64,000 bases of DNA. Source: Raineyella antarctica (GTDB taxonomy: Bacteria; Actinomycetota; Actinomycetes; Propionibacteriales; Propionibacteriaceae). Numbering within the stretch: position 1 is the stretch's first letter; every line of letters starts with the position of its first letter. The notes beneath the pieces were generated by a model that saw only the letters and a list, made by a program, of their open reading frames with translations, ran no database searches and was not told the DNA's origin. A program made the position numbers and the translations under genes. Positions 1-7,927 of this stretch are shown here, piece after piece. Location of the stretch: contig NZ_FMYF01000001.1 in assembly GCF_900092135.1 (NCBI RefSeq), forward strand, positions 194,883 through 258,882, in the 5' to 3' direction.

Positions 1-12
1 GCTGATCGTCGG

Positions 13-960
13 ATGGCGTCCGCCGGTCCGACCCGGCTGATAACGTACGCACCCGTGGGTGCATCGGACGAGAACGACCAGAGCGCGCGGATCGACGCGC
101 CACGGACAGGGCCCGCCCTGCTGGATCCCAGCAGTGTGCGGGCCCTGGCCGCTGAACTCGACCTGCGGCCCACCAAGCAGCGCGGCCAGAACTTCGTCAC
201 CGACGCGAACACCGTGCGCCGGATCGTCGCCCTGGCCGGCCTCGGCCCGCAGGACGCGGTGCTGGAGGTCGGGCCCGGACTGGGCTCGCTGACCCTCGGC
301 CTGCTCGAGGCGGCCGGGCACGTCACCGCGATCGAGATCGACACCCTGCTAGCCGGACGTCTGCCCCGCACGGTCGCCGACCGCGCCCCGAACCAGGCCG
401 ATCGCTTCACCCTGGTGACGGCCGACGCCCTCCAGGTCACCGAGCTGCCCGGCCCGCAGCCGACCGCCCTGGTCGCGAACCTGCCCTACAACGTCTCGGT
501 GCCGGTCATCCTGCACCTGCTGGCACTGCTGCCCTCGATCGAACGCGGCCTGGTGATGGTCCAGTCTGAGGTCGCCGACCGCCTGGTCGCCGGACCCGGC
601 TCCCGTACGTACGGGGTGCCCAGCGCCAAGGTCGCCTGGTACGCCGAGGCCGGACGGGTCGGCAACGTCCCGCCGACCGTGTTCTGGCCGGTGCCGAACG
701 TGGACTCGGGCCTGGTCCGCTTCACCCGCCGGCCGGTGCCGCAGACGACCGCGACGCGCGAGCAGGTCTTCGCGGTGATCGACGCCGCGTTCAACCAGCG
801 CCGCAAGATGCTGCGATCGGCCCTGGCCGGCGTGTTCGGCTCCTCGGCGCAGGCGAGCGCCGCCCTCGAGGCGGCAGGACTGGACCCCACCTCGCGGGGC
901 GAGACGCTGACGATCACCGACTTCGTGGCGATCGCCGAGCAGGTCGCCGCCCGTGGCTGA
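13..960 (+). CDS. rsmA: 16S rRNA dimethyladenosine transferase RsmA (KsgA)
   Basis: Transfers four methyl groups from S-adenosylmethionine to the two adjacent adenosines in the 3'-terminal hairpin of 16S rRNA during small-subunit maturation. Seen: the QNF substrate-side motif at residues 59-61, the SAM-binding glycine loop EVGPGLG at 85-91, and the catalytic NLPYN motif at 156-160. The family is usually 270-290 aa; this frame gives 315 aa, so the first 15-35 residues may be untranslated. A GTG at 55 in the same frame is an alternative start. The stop overlaps the GTG start of ispE by 8 bp, so the two are translationally coupled, a very common actinobacterial pair. Function is secure; only the start is uncertain. 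Confidence 0.95.
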   Translation: MASAGPTRLITYAPVGASDENDQSARIDAPRTGPALLDPSSVRALAAELDLRPTKQRGQNFVTDANTVRRIVALAGLGPQDAVLEVGPGLGSLTLGLLEAAGHVTAIEIDTLLAGRLPRTVADRAPNQADRFTLVTADALQVTELPGPQPTALVANLPYNVSVPVILHLLALLPSIERGLVMVQSEVADRLVAGPGSRTYGVPSAKVAWYAEAGRVGNVPPTVFWPVPNVDSGLVRFTRRPVPQTTATREQVFAVIDAAFNQRRKMLRSALAGVFGSSAQASAALEAAGLDPTSRGETLTITDFVAIAEQVAARG

Positions 961-1888
961 GTCGGCCTCGACCGGCGAGAGGGTCCGGGTCCGGGTGCCC
1001 GGCAAGATCAACCTGGCGCTGTGCGTCGGGCCACGGCGTCCCGACGGCTTCCACGACCTGGCCACGGTCTTCCAGTCCGTCTCGCTGGCCGACGAACTCA
1101 CCGCCACCCCCGCCCCCGCCGGAGTGGTGACCGTCGAGGTGGCCGGCGCCGACGCGGCGCTGGTCGGTCCGGCCGAGGACAACCTCGCCGTCCGGGCGGC
1201 CCGCCTGCTCGCCGCCACCTACGCTCCGGATGCCGGCGCACACCTGCAGATCGTCAAGGGCATCCCGGTCGCCGGCGGGATGGCCGGCGGCTCCGCGGAC
1301 GCGGCGGCCGCCCTGCTGGCCTGTGACCGGCTCTGGGGGCTGGACGTGGGCACCGAGGCCCTGCTGGACCTTGCCGCCAGGCTCGGCAGCGACGTCCCCT
1401 TCACCGCGATGGGCGGCACCGCCGTCGGCCATGGCCGCGGCGAGCGGCTGCGACCGGTCCGCGTCGACCACGTCTTCCACTGGGTACTGGTCACCTCCGG
1501 AACCGGCCTGTCGACGCCCGCGGTGTTCCGCCGCTTCGACGAACTGCACCCCCCGCAGGACGTCGCCGACCCACAGATCCCCGACGGACTGTTGGAGGCG
1601 TTGCAGGCCGGCGACCCGGTCGCCCTGGCCGCGACGCTGCGCAACGACCTGGCCGAACCCGCACTGGACCTGCGTCCGGACCTGGGTGCCACCCTGGGCG
1701 CCGGGACCGAGCTCGGGGCGCTCGGGGGACTGCTGTCCGGTTCCGGGCCGACCTGTGCCTTCCTGGCTGCCGATGCCGAGCACGCCCGGGCCCTCGCGGA
1801 TGGCTTCCGGACCCGTGGAGTGGGACGTGACATCCATGTCGTGGAGGCTCCCGGGTCGATAGGATTTCCGCATGCGGGACGAGGTTGA
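953..1888 (+). CDS. ispE: 4-diphosphocytidyl-2-C-methyl-D-erythritol kinase
   Basis: Phosphorylates CDP-methylerythritol in the non-mevalonate (MEP) isoprenoid pathway, using ATP. Seen: a GHMP-kinase layout with PGKINLAL at residues 16-23, the glycine-rich ATP loop around 105-119 ([15 protein letters not shown]) and a C-terminal LSGSGPT motif near residue 260. Length 311 aa is normal. Starts with GTG inside the end of rsmA and overlaps the following MarR gene by 17 bp. Having ispE here shows the organism makes isoprenoids by the MEP route. Confidence 0.95.
   Translation: MAESASTGERVRVRVPGKINLALCVGPRRPDGFHDLATVFQSVSLADELTATPAPAGVVTVEVAGADAALVGPAEDNLAVRAARLLAATYAPDAGAHLQIVKGIPVAGGMAGGSADAAAALLACDRLWGLDVGTEALLDLAARLGSDVPFTAMGGTAVGHGRGERLRPVRVDHVFHWVLVTSGTGLSTPAVFRRFDELHPPQDVADPQIPDGLLEALQAGDPVALAATLRNDLAEPALDLRPDLGATLGAGTELGALGGLLSGSGPTCAFLAADAEHARALADGFRTRGVGRDIHVVEAPGSIGFPHAGRG
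1860..1865 (+). promoter_or_regulatory. Candidate -10 box for a leaderless marR transcript
   Basis: TAGGAT lies 6 nt before the ATG of the MarR gene, inside the 3' end of ispE. Spacing and sequence fit the actinobacterial leaderless pattern repeated elsewhere in this window. It would give the regulator a promoter of its own. Confidence 0.45.
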
Positions 1889-2378
1889 CCGGCTGATCGC
1901 CGACTGGGAGCGCGAGCGCCCCGACCTGGACCTCGGCCCGATGCAGGTGCTGAGCCGGGTGACCCGGATCGCCAAGCAGTTGGACCATGCCCGCAGCGCG
2001 GCGTTCGCCAGCCACGACATCGTGTCCTGGGAGTTCGACGTGCTGGCAGCGCTGCGGCGTTCTGCCGCCCCCTACCAGCTCTCGCCCGGTCGGCTGCTGC
2101 AGGAGACGATGGTCACCTCCGGCACGATGACCAACCGGCTGGACCGGTTGGCGGCCCGCGGGCTGGTGCGACGCGCCCCTGATCCCAACGACGGCCGCGG
2201 GGTCGTCGTCACGCTCACCCCGGCCGGCCTGGCGGCCGTCGACGGCGCGCTCACCGATCTGCTGGTGGCCGAGCGGCGGCTGCTGGCGGTGCTGCCGGGG
2301 GAGAAGGCCGGCCAGCTCGCCGACCTGCTGCGGGTCCTGGCCGCCGAGCTGGAGGGGGAGGTCGAGGGGTCCCCCTGA
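1872..2378 (+). CDS. MarR-family transcriptional regulator
   Basis: Winged-helix dimeric regulator of 168 aa. Seen: an N-terminal dimerisation helix, then the typical winged helix in the middle (a helix-turn-helix over LLQETMVTSGTMTNRLDRL, about residues 77-95, followed by the LVRRAPDPNDGRGVVVTLT wing), and a C-terminal helix pair. MarR proteins usually repress efflux, redox or aromatic-compound genes and respond to small ligands; the target cannot be told here because no such gene is adjacent. The ATG lies inside ispE. A close TAGGAT box suggests an independent leaderless transcript. Confidence 0.88.
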   Translation: MRDEVDRLIADWERERPDLDLGPMQVLSRVTRIAKQLDHARSAAFASHDIVSWEFDVLAALRRSAAPYQLSPGRLLQETMVTSGTMTNRLDRLAARGLVRRAPDPNDGRGVVVTLTPAGLAAVDGALTDLLVAERRLLAVLPGEKAGQLADLLRVLAAELEGEVEGSP

Positions 2379-2509
2379 GCCCCACGACCACCGGAGCACC
2401 CGTGCCCCCGCAGGCCGGACGAACCTGACCCCATGAATCCAGTGCCACCTCGATCAGGCGGGTCCACCCTCGTCGCAAGGCAACGATGCCGCTGGGCGGG
2501 GAATCTGTG

Positions 2510-3247
2510 ATGTCGGACAAGCACTGGGGCCGGGCCGCCGGCCGGTTGGGTCTCGCCGCGGGAGCCGCCCTGGTGGCCCTCGTCGCCGTCACGGTGCCCG
2601 CCGTGGCCGCCCCCGACCAGCGGGCGGCCGTGATCAAGGTGAATTTTGCGGGCTATGTGTCGATGGCGTCCTGGAGCACCTGCCCGGACCTCTCGGTCCA
2701 GGAGCCCGGAACCGTCTGCACGGGTGCTGCCGTGATGGTCTTCTACTCCTCGGGAAGCGAGCAGGCCGGAAGTGAGGTCCACCTCCACGACCGCAAGAAC
2801 GGCGTGGTCAAGACGTACGACTCCACCTGCGTCGTGGCCGACGTGGAGGTGGACCCGGGCGTGGTCGAGCGGACCTGCCTCCTGCAGTCCGAGCGCTTCG
2901 GCAGGGCGACGGAGGCCGACGTGACGGTCGATCCGCGGCTCGTGGCGACCGAGGCGGTCGCGACCGTGCCGGTCCAGCTCACCGACTGGGTGAACGACAC
3001 CGGGACCACCGGCACTCTCCACGTCGCGGCCGACTTCAGCGGAACCGGCCCCATCCGGCGCATCGACGAGCGGACGCACTGGGCCGATCGTTACGTGATG
3101 TGGCTCGAGGGCACGCGTGGCTGGGAGCGGAACTGCACGGCCCGCGCCACGTTCGACGGGACCGCGGTGCCGGGGGAGCTGGTCTCCTGCTCGATGTCGC
3201 GGGTCCGGCAGGGCGAGATGCGCGTCTACCACAACACCCCGGCCTGA
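2510..3247 (+). CDS. Secreted protein of unknown function
   Basis: I do not recognise the family. A basic N-terminus, an alanine/valine-rich hydrophobic core and an AVA/AP junction near residue 33 form a convincing Sec signal peptide. The mature part (about 212 aa) is beta-rich, soluble and has several cysteines that could form disulfides outside the cell. I chose the ATG at 2510 because a GGCGGGGA purine tract ends 7 nt upstream and this gives a signal peptide of normal length; an in-frame ATG at 2486 would add eight residues. It stands alone between marR and a convergent TetR gene. Confidence 0.7.
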   Translation: MSDKHWGRAAGRLGLAAGAALVALVAVTVPAVAAPDQRAAVIKVNFAGYVSMASWSTCPDLSVQEPGTVCTGAAVMVFYSSGSEQAGSEVHLHDRKNGVVKTYDSTCVVADVEVDPGVVERTCLLQSERFGRATEADVTVDPRLVATEAVATVPVQLTDWVNDTGTTGTLHVAADFSGTGPIRRIDERTHWADRYVMWLEGTRGWERNCTARATFDGTAVPGELVSCSMSRVRQGEMRVYHNTPA

Positions 3248-3259
3248 CACCGATCCGGG

Positions 3260-3925
3260 TCAGGCCTTCCCGGGGTGCCGGTACAGGTCGGGGTCGGCCT
3301 CCATCCGCGACAGCCCGTTCCAGGCCAGGTTGAGGATGTTCGAGGCGACAGTCGCCTTGTCCTGGTCACGCTCGTCCAGCCACCACTGTCCGGTGTACGC
3401 GATCATCCCGACCAGCATCTGGGCGTACATCGGCGACATCTCCGGGCGCAGGCCCCGGCGGCTGAACTGGTCGGCGAGGATGTCCTCCACCTGGGAGGCA
3501 ACGTCGGACAGGATGGTCGCGAACGAGGTGCCGGTCGACCCGGTGGGCGCGTCGCGGGAGATGATCCGGAACCCGTCCGGGTAGGCCTCGATGTAGTCCA
3601 GCAGCGCCATCGTGCCGGCCTCGACCTTGCGCCGGGCGCCCCTGGCCTGGTTGATGCCGGTCCGGATGCCCTCCAGCAACGTACGTTGCTCGCGGTCCAC
3701 GATCACCGCGTAGAGGCCTTCCTTGCCGCCGAAGTGCTCGTACACGACCGGCTTGGAGACCTGCGCCGCAGCCGCGATCTCCTCGACAGTGGTGCCCTCG
3801 AAGCCGCGCTCGGCGAAGAGGGTCCGGCCCACCCCGATCAGCTGCTCGCGGCGCTGGGCCGCTGTCATCCGCGTACGGATCGGCGGGGGTTCGGATGGGT
3901 TGAGGGTGTCTCTGGGGCCGGCCAC
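3260..3925 (-). CDS. TetR/AcrR-family transcriptional regulator
   Basis: A 221 aa one-component repressor. Seen: an N-terminal TetR DNA-binding domain with the signature from RREQLIGVGRTLFAERGFEG through TTVEEIAAAAQVSKPVVYEHF to KEGLYAVI (about residues 25-75), followed by an all-helical ligand/dimer domain. GTG start; on this strand GAGACT lies 6 nt upstream, a near fit to the leaderless -10 pattern. It diverges from the tRNA-Gln gene and converges with the secreted protein. The regulated gene is not evident; autoregulation is the default expectation for the family. Confidence 0.88.
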   Translation of the reverse strand: MAGPRDTLNPSEPPPIRTRMTAAQRREQLIGVGRTLFAERGFEGTTVEEIAAAAQVSKPVVYEHFGGKEGLYAVIVDREQRTLLEGIRTGINQARGARRKVEAGTMALLDYIEAYPDGFRIISRDAPTGSTGTSFATILSDVASQVEDILADQFSRRGLRPEMSPMYAQMLVGMIAYTGQWWLDERDQDKATVASNILNLAWNGLSRMEADPDLYRHPGKA

Positions 3926-4003
3926 CGACCCAGTCTCGCAGACCCGCGCTAAGGGTGCCGGTCTCGTGCTGGGGGCAGGCGTGCGGGGTGAACCCGGATT
4001 GCG

Positions 4004-4009
4004 TAGAGT
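4004..4009 (+). promoter_or_regulatory. Candidate -10 box of the tRNA-Gln gene
   Basis: TAGAGT lies 17 nt before the first base of the tRNA. This places a start site a few bases upstream of the mature 5' end. No clear -35 hexamer is visible. Confidence 0.4.
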
Positions 4010-4026
4010 TGGCCCGGTTCTACCAA

Positions 4027-4108
4027 TCCCCGGTTGGTCTGCCGGCAGGGCCCGCCTGACTTTGAATCAGGATCAGCGACAGTGGTTCGACTCCACTCCG
4101 GGGAGCCA
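4027..4108 (+). tRNA. tRNA-Gln (anticodon TTG), atypical body
   Basis: Folded by eye. Acceptor stem TCCCCGG (4027-4033) pairs with CCGGGGA (4098-4104), G is the discriminator, and CCA is encoded at 4106-4108. D stem GGTC/GGCC. Anticodon stem CCTGA/TCAGG encloses the loop CTTTGAA, giving anticodon TTG (4062-4064) and reading CAA glutamine codons. T stem AGTGG/CCACT encloses TTCGACT. Oddities: the variable region (4072-4080) has 9 nt instead of 4-5, and there are two bases rather than one between the D and anticodon stems. A clear hairpin terminator follows. The arms are good enough to call a real tRNA; the unusual core lowers confidence a little. Confidence 0.78.
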
Positions 4109-4129
4109 GAGCGCTGGCCACGCAGCAAG

Positions 4130-4159
4130 AGAGCCCGCCACCTCACCGGGGCGGGCTCT
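4130..4159 (+). terminator. Intrinsic terminator of the tRNA-Gln gene
   Basis: Perfect 10-bp stem AGAGCCCGCC/GGCGGGCTCT with a 10-nt loop, followed at once by TCTTT. It lies 21 nt after the encoded CCA end. Confidence 0.8.
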
Positions 4160-4224
4160 TCTTTGCACACACGTTGTCAGCCCCAGCCGGTGGAGAACAT
4201 CCTGGCTTGTCTGCGCCCGGCGAT

Positions 4225-4250
4225 AGCGTGCCTGCACGGTCAGGCACGCT
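4225..4250 (+). terminator. Second hairpin between the tRNA and the toxin gene
   Basis: Perfect 10-bp inverted repeat AGCGTGCCTG/CAGGCACGCT with a 6-nt loop, followed by CTTCCCCC. No gene ends just before it, so it is either a back-up terminator for the tRNA or part of an unannotated short transcript. The rest of 4160-4396 shows no coding frame I can support. Confidence 0.4.
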
Positions 4251-4396
4251 CTTCCCCCAGCCGTCGGGACGAGGGCCCGGACCGTCCTCAGGGGGCGGGG
4301 AGGGTGAGGTGGGGACGCTGTTGCTCAGTGGGATGGTGCCGGTTGGTGACGCCTTCGGGACTGCGGGTGTTGTGGGTGCGCCCGGCGTGGCAAGAT

Positions 4397-4413
4397 GTTA
4401 CCTATCGGGTAAC
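4397..4413 (+). promoter_or_regulatory. Palindromic operator of the toxin-antitoxin operon
   Basis: GTTACC-TATCG-GGTAAC: a perfect 6-bp inverted repeat with a 5-bp spacer, ending 11 nt before the toxin ATG. It is placed where the XRE-type antitoxin of a HigBA-like operon would bind to repress its own promoter. An 11-nt copy of one half plus spacer (CGATAGGTAAC) recurs at 57971-57981. Confidence 0.55.
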
Positions 4414-4424
4414 GAGGGTCCTTG

Positions 4425-4733
4425 ATGGCCGTTCGGCTGATGGCCAGGACCAAACGCCTCGCGAGACTCATCCGCGACGATGCGATGCGACAGAAGGAGC
4501 TGGGAGCTTCGGGGAACAAGCGGCTGCGGCGTCGGATCGGCGAGTTGAGAGCGTCCTCCACAGAAGATGCGCTGATGGCTTGTCCGGGCAAGTGGCACCG
4601 CGTGCCATACGACTGGCCCGGATGCCTGGCGGGGACGGTGACCGGGGATGCCCGGATCATCGTGGAGCTGCGCGAGATCGGGGGAGAGCCTGCGTGGCTG
4701 GTCCTGGAGATCGGCCATGCCTACGTGCACTAG
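4425..4733 (+). CDS. RelE/HigB-like toxin of a type II toxin-antitoxin pair
   Basis: Short basic protein of 102 aa. The order of blocks resembles HigB/RelE mRNA interferases: an N-terminal helix (KRLARLIRDD), the LGASGNKRLRRRIGELRASS segment in the middle of the first half, then a beta-rich C-terminus ending in VLEIGHAYVH. Such toxins cleave mRNA at the ribosome; activity here is inferred. I start at ATG 4425, with GAGGG six bases upstream; TTG 4422 and ATG 4440 are possible. The toxin gene comes before the antitoxin gene, as in higBA, with a 12-bp gap. The conserved catalytic residues are not obvious by eye, so the toxin call is moderate. Confidence 0.6.
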   Translation: MAVRLMARTKRLARLIRDDAMRQKELGASGNKRLRRRIGELRASSTEDALMACPGKWHRVPYDWPGCLAGTVTGDARIIVELREIGGEPAWLVLEIGHAYVH

Positions 4734-4745
4734 GGGGTGAATGAG

Positions 4746-5855
4746 ATGGATGGGACAGACGATGCCTACGAAGTCGAGCCGGACTTCGCGGTTCCGACGG
4801 GTGACTACGTCGACGAGTGGCTGGAGGACCACCACATGCGGCCGGCCGAGCTCGCTCGTCGCACCGGCGTGTCGCCCAAGCACATCAGCAAGGTGCTCGG
4901 CGGCGCCGCGGTGACCGCGGACTTCGCGGCCAGGCTCGAGCTGGTGACAGGCGTCCCGGCCGATCGGTGGCTGGCCCTCGAGTCGACCTATCGCGCAGAA
5001 GTGGCGCGGCTCGGACTGCAGGAACGGTTCGCCCACCGCACCGACATCCTCGACCTCTTCCAGCCGAGTGTGACCTACCTGCGGAAGCGAGGGGCGATCA
5101 CCGTGGACCGCCGCAAGCCAGGCCAACTGATGCTCCAGTTGATGGCCTTCTTCCGGGTGGCGGACCCGGATGCCCTGCTCCAGCCCCGCAACCACCTCGT
5201 GCCCGCCTTCCACCGGTCAGGAGCCTTCCAGGTCAACGATGCCAGCGTGTACACATGGCTCCAGGCAGCCGAACTGCAGCGCCAGAACCAGCCGCCGGCC
5301 CCCGCGTACGACCGTCCTGCCCTGGAGAAGTCGCTCCCGCGGCTCCGGATCCTCTCACGGGAGCTGGTCGACGACCCGACGGCCTTCATCCGGGTGCTCG
5401 CTGGGGTCGGTGTCCAGGTGATCCTGCAGCCCGAGGTGCCGGGGTGCCGTGCCTACGGGGCCACCTACTGGCGCGATGGGACTCCTGTCATCGTGCTCAG
5501 CGCTCGTGGGAAGAAGGACGGCATCATCTGGTTCACCCTCTTCCACGAACTCGGGCACGTGCTGCTGCATCCGAACCACGAGTTCGTCGAACAGAGTGAC
5601 GGTGAGGAGGCGATCGACGCCAGGGAGGCAGCGGCCAACTCCTTTGCCGAGGAGACCCTGATCCCCCGGTCGTGTCGCTCCGAGCTGCCTGGCCTCCGGT
5701 CCAAGAAGGACGTCATTGAGTTCGCGCAAGAGATCGGTGTCAGCCCTGGTGTCGTCCTGCAGCACCTACGCCACCACCAGTATCCGCACTGGCCCCCTCG
5801 GAACGGGGCCGACCTCTTCGTCACCGTGACGATTGCGGAGGACGAGTCGGCTTAG
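4746..5855 (+). CDS. HigA-like antitoxin fused to an ImmA/IrrE metallopeptidase domain
   Basis: Protein of 369 aa with two parts. Residues about 18-75 form an XRE/HigA helix-turn-helix (AELARRTGVSPKHISKVLGG). The C-terminal half is an ImmA/IrrE (DUF955) zinc peptidase domain with the HELGH motif at residues 267-271. In related systems the HTH part represses the operon and neutralises the toxin; ImmA-type domains cleave repressors after a signal. This suggests a self-regulated module in which antitoxin and protease share one chain. I chose ATG 4746 because GGGGGTGA lies 5 nt upstream; GTG 4737 is in the same frame. The domain calls are firm, the antitoxin role is inferred from the operon. Confidence 0.8.
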   Translation: MDGTDDAYEVEPDFAVPTGDYVDEWLEDHHMRPAELARRTGVSPKHISKVLGGAAVTADFAARLELVTGVPADRWLALESTYRAEVARLGLQERFAHRTDILDLFQPSVTYLRKRGAITVDRRKPGQLMLQLMAFFRVADPDALLQPRNHLVPAFHRSGAFQVNDASVYTWLQAAELQRQNQPPAPAYDRPALEKSLPRLRILSRELVDDPTAFIRVLAGVGVQVILQPEVPGCRAYGATYWRDGTPVIVLSARGKKDGIIWFTLFHELGHVLLHPNHEFVEQSDGEEAIDAREAAANSFAEETLIPRSCRSELPGLRSKKDVIEFAQEIGVSPGVVLQHLRHHQYPHWPPRNGADLFVTVTIAEDESA

Positions 5856-5912
5856 CCCCTTCCTCGAGGATCCGCCGGCTGGAGCGCTGGACCCGCCGAC
5901 GCACACTGGAAC

Positions 5913-6938
5913 ATGGCCGCTGATCAGTTCGTCCTCGGGCGCCGCGGTTTCCTCCTCGCCAGCACCGGCATCCTCCTGTCCGCCTGCACTCCTCGGCCTG
6001 CGGGCACTGGCGGGGGACCGGCCAGTAACGCGCCAACCGCCGAAGCAACGCCCACCACCCGAGCAACGCCCGCGACGGGAACAACCTCGACTCCCACGCC
6101 GGCCCCGACCTCGACGCCGCTGCCGGCCGCCACCGCGTGGACCGCGGATCCGCGAGACGTACGTCCCCAGGTGAAGCTGGCCGCCACCCGGTTCGTCGAG
6201 GCGCTCGGTACCTGGGGCCCGGGACAGTCCGGCCCGGACGCCGCCCGCGCCCGGATCCGAGGCCTGGGGCAGGACCCGGCGCTCGTCGCGGCGGCCGGCA
6301 CGGTCGTGTCGGGAGCCGATGCCTCGGTACTGCAGGTGATCGATGCCCAGTACGGCGGCATCCTCGCCACCGCTGCGAGCGTGCTCGTCGTGACCCGGAC
6401 CTGGAGCCGTTCCGCCACCGGCGCGATCACCGCGGATGGGGCCACGTACGACGTACGCCTGGTCCAGGGCTCACCGACCTGGCGCGTCACCGAGATCCAC
6501 CCCTCCGACCCGGGGCCCGCGGTGGCACCGTCGTCCCTCGCCCGGGAGGTGCTCACCTCCGACCGGATCGACCTGCCGCCGGCCTCCAGGGCTGACGTCG
6601 CCTCGGGACAAGTGCACGACTCCGTACTCGAGGCGCTGCTGGCGCTCGCCGGTACCTACCGGATCGGGGTGAGTGTCGTGCGGTCCGGGCACCCCACCTA
6701 CGTCTTCGGCACCAGCAGGCTCAGTGACCATCCGCGCGGCAGGGCGTTCGATACCTGGCGGATCGACGGGCACCCGGTTGTCGCCGGTTCGACCCCGCAG
6801 TCGCTGGTGACCTCCTACATGCGGGACGTCGCCACGGCCGGCTCGTACAACATCGGGGGTCCGTACGCCCTGTCCGGCTCGGGATTCTTCACCGACGACA
6901 CCCACCATGATCATGTGCATGCCGGCTTCGCCTCCTGA
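5913..6938 (+). CDS. Lipoprotein with a C-terminal D,D-peptidase-like (M15/Hedgehog fold) domain
   Basis: Exported, lipid-anchored protein of 341 aa. Seen: an RRGFLLAS basic/hydrophobic start and a lipobox LLSAC at about residues 21-25, then a Thr/Pro/Ala-rich linker to about residue 75. A middle domain follows, and a C-terminal region with SDHPRGRAFDTW and HHDHVHAGF. The spacing of H, D and H in those two motifs matches the zinc ligands of M15/LAS peptidases, so a wall-peptide hydrolase or a related sensor is likely. The two arginines of RRGF resemble a Tat motif but the consensus is incomplete. It converges with another M15 peptidase gene only 45 bp away. Confidence 0.7.
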   Translation: MAADQFVLGRRGFLLASTGILLSACTPRPAGTGGGPASNAPTAEATPTTRATPATGTTSTPTPAPTSTPLPAATAWTADPRDVRPQVKLAATRFVEALGTWGPGQSGPDAARARIRGLGQDPALVAAAGTVVSGADASVLQVIDAQYGGILATAASVLVVTRTWSRSATGAITADGATYDVRLVQGSPTWRVTEIHPSDPGPAVAPSSLAREVLTSDRIDLPPASRADVASGQVHDSVLEALLALAGTYRIGVSVVRSGHPTYVFGTSRLSDHPRGRAFDTWRIDGHPVVAGSTPQSLVTSYMRDVATAGSYNIGGPYALSGSGFFTDDTHHDHVHAGFAS

Positions 6939-6983
6939 CAGGCCCGGCGCGTAGCTTGATGGCCTGCCAGGTCCTTCGGGCAC

Positions 6984-7736
6984 CTACCGCTGGAAGTGCT
7001 GGTAGTCCCGGTTGAGCCACCCCCCACCCCAGGTCCACCCGCGCGAGGCGAACGCCTGGTTGAAGGCGCTCGACGGCCTCAGGACCGCAGCCGGATGGGC
7101 GAGCAGCGGATCGCTGGCGGGATCCCGATCAAGGACGTCCCCCAGGATGTAGGGCGAATCGCTGCTCGGGTACCAGGCGCCGCTGGACGAGTGGTAGGGG
7201 TTCTCCACCGGGTTGATGTCGACCGCGGTCCCGTACGAGTGAGCACTCCATGAGGTGGAGGTGCCACCGGTGACCAGCCGGCAGTTGAAGCCGGAGGTGT
7301 TGTCGGCCTCCATCATGGCCACGTCGTCGCCCTGATAGGCGTTGGGATTCGTCATCTGGGCGATTTGGTAACCGCTGCTGTAGGCCGCATCGAAGGCGAC
7401 GAGTACGTCGGCGACCCTCTGGGTCGCCACCACGATCTGGCCGCGGGTGACCGTACCGGCGAAGTCAAGGTAGTTCATGTCGATCGTGGTGAGCTTGCTG
7501 ATCCCGACGGGGCAGCCCTGGTGCCAGGTGTACTGGACCTCAGCAGCAGTGGTCGGGTGACAACTGGCTTTCGTCGCTGCCACAGGGCTGCTGGCCGGGC
7601 ACCCCGAAGTGGAGCCCCCCCTCGGCTGGGCCGCAGCCACGGGCGCGGCATTCGGCAGCGCGGTGATCGAAGCCGCCGCCACGGTGAGCGCTACGGCCAC
7701 GTAGGCCTGGGCAAGGCGTCGTCGTACGATTCGCAT
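6984..7736 (-). CDS. Secreted M15-family peptidoglycan peptidase
   Basis: D-alanyl-D-alanine carboxypeptidase / L-Ala-D-Glu endopeptidase type (M15C-like) protein of 250 aa. Seen: a signal peptide after a basic start (RIVRRRLAQAYVAVALTV) with an AVAAA region, and the zinc motifs SAHSYGTAVDINP (H and D ligands) and DYQHF (third H). It probably trims peptidoglycan stems outside the membrane. The frame extends further upstream, but I place the start at ATG 7736 because GGGGGA lies just before it and a signal peptide follows directly. It is convergent with the lipoprotein gene that carries a similar zinc fold. Confidence 0.85.
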   Translation of the reverse strand: MRIVRRRLAQAYVAVALTVAAASITALPNAAPVAAAQPRGGSTSGCPASSPVAATKASCHPTTAAEVQYTWHQGCPVGISKLTTIDMNYLDFAGTVTRGQIVVATQRVADVLVAFDAAYSSGYQIAQMTNPNAYQGDDVAMMEADNTSGFNCRLVTGGTSTSWSAHSYGTAVDINPVENPYHSSSGAWYPSSDSPYILGDVLDRDPASDPLLAHPAAVLRPSSAFNQAFASRGWTWGGGWLNRDYQHFQR

Positions 7737-7914
7737 GGTCCCCCGGTCAGGGCCCGTCCTGGCCCTGTTGGACAGGTGTTCTGGGACCCTCTCGGCGCTG
7801 ATGCTAGCGGCGTCGTGCATCCCGTGTCTGGCCACCTCCTTTCGTAGCTCGTCCTAGACGTGCGTAAGACCGAGCGGGATCCCGTCCGGGACGGGGACAC
7901 CGATCACCGCGCAC

Positions 7915-7920
7915 TAGATT
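7915..7920 (+). promoter_or_regulatory. Leaderless -10 box of the DUF6605-type lipoprotein gene
   Basis: TAGATT is 7 nt before the ATG at 7928, and no purine-rich ribosome binding site lies between. One of the clearest leaderless starts in the window. Confidence 0.55.
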
Positions 7921-7927
7921 CGCCCCC

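Noticed and set aside
4160-4396. Possible small RNA between the tRNA and the toxin gene
   Set aside because: One clean hairpin is present but no promoter or conserved core could be recognised; listed only as a hairpin.
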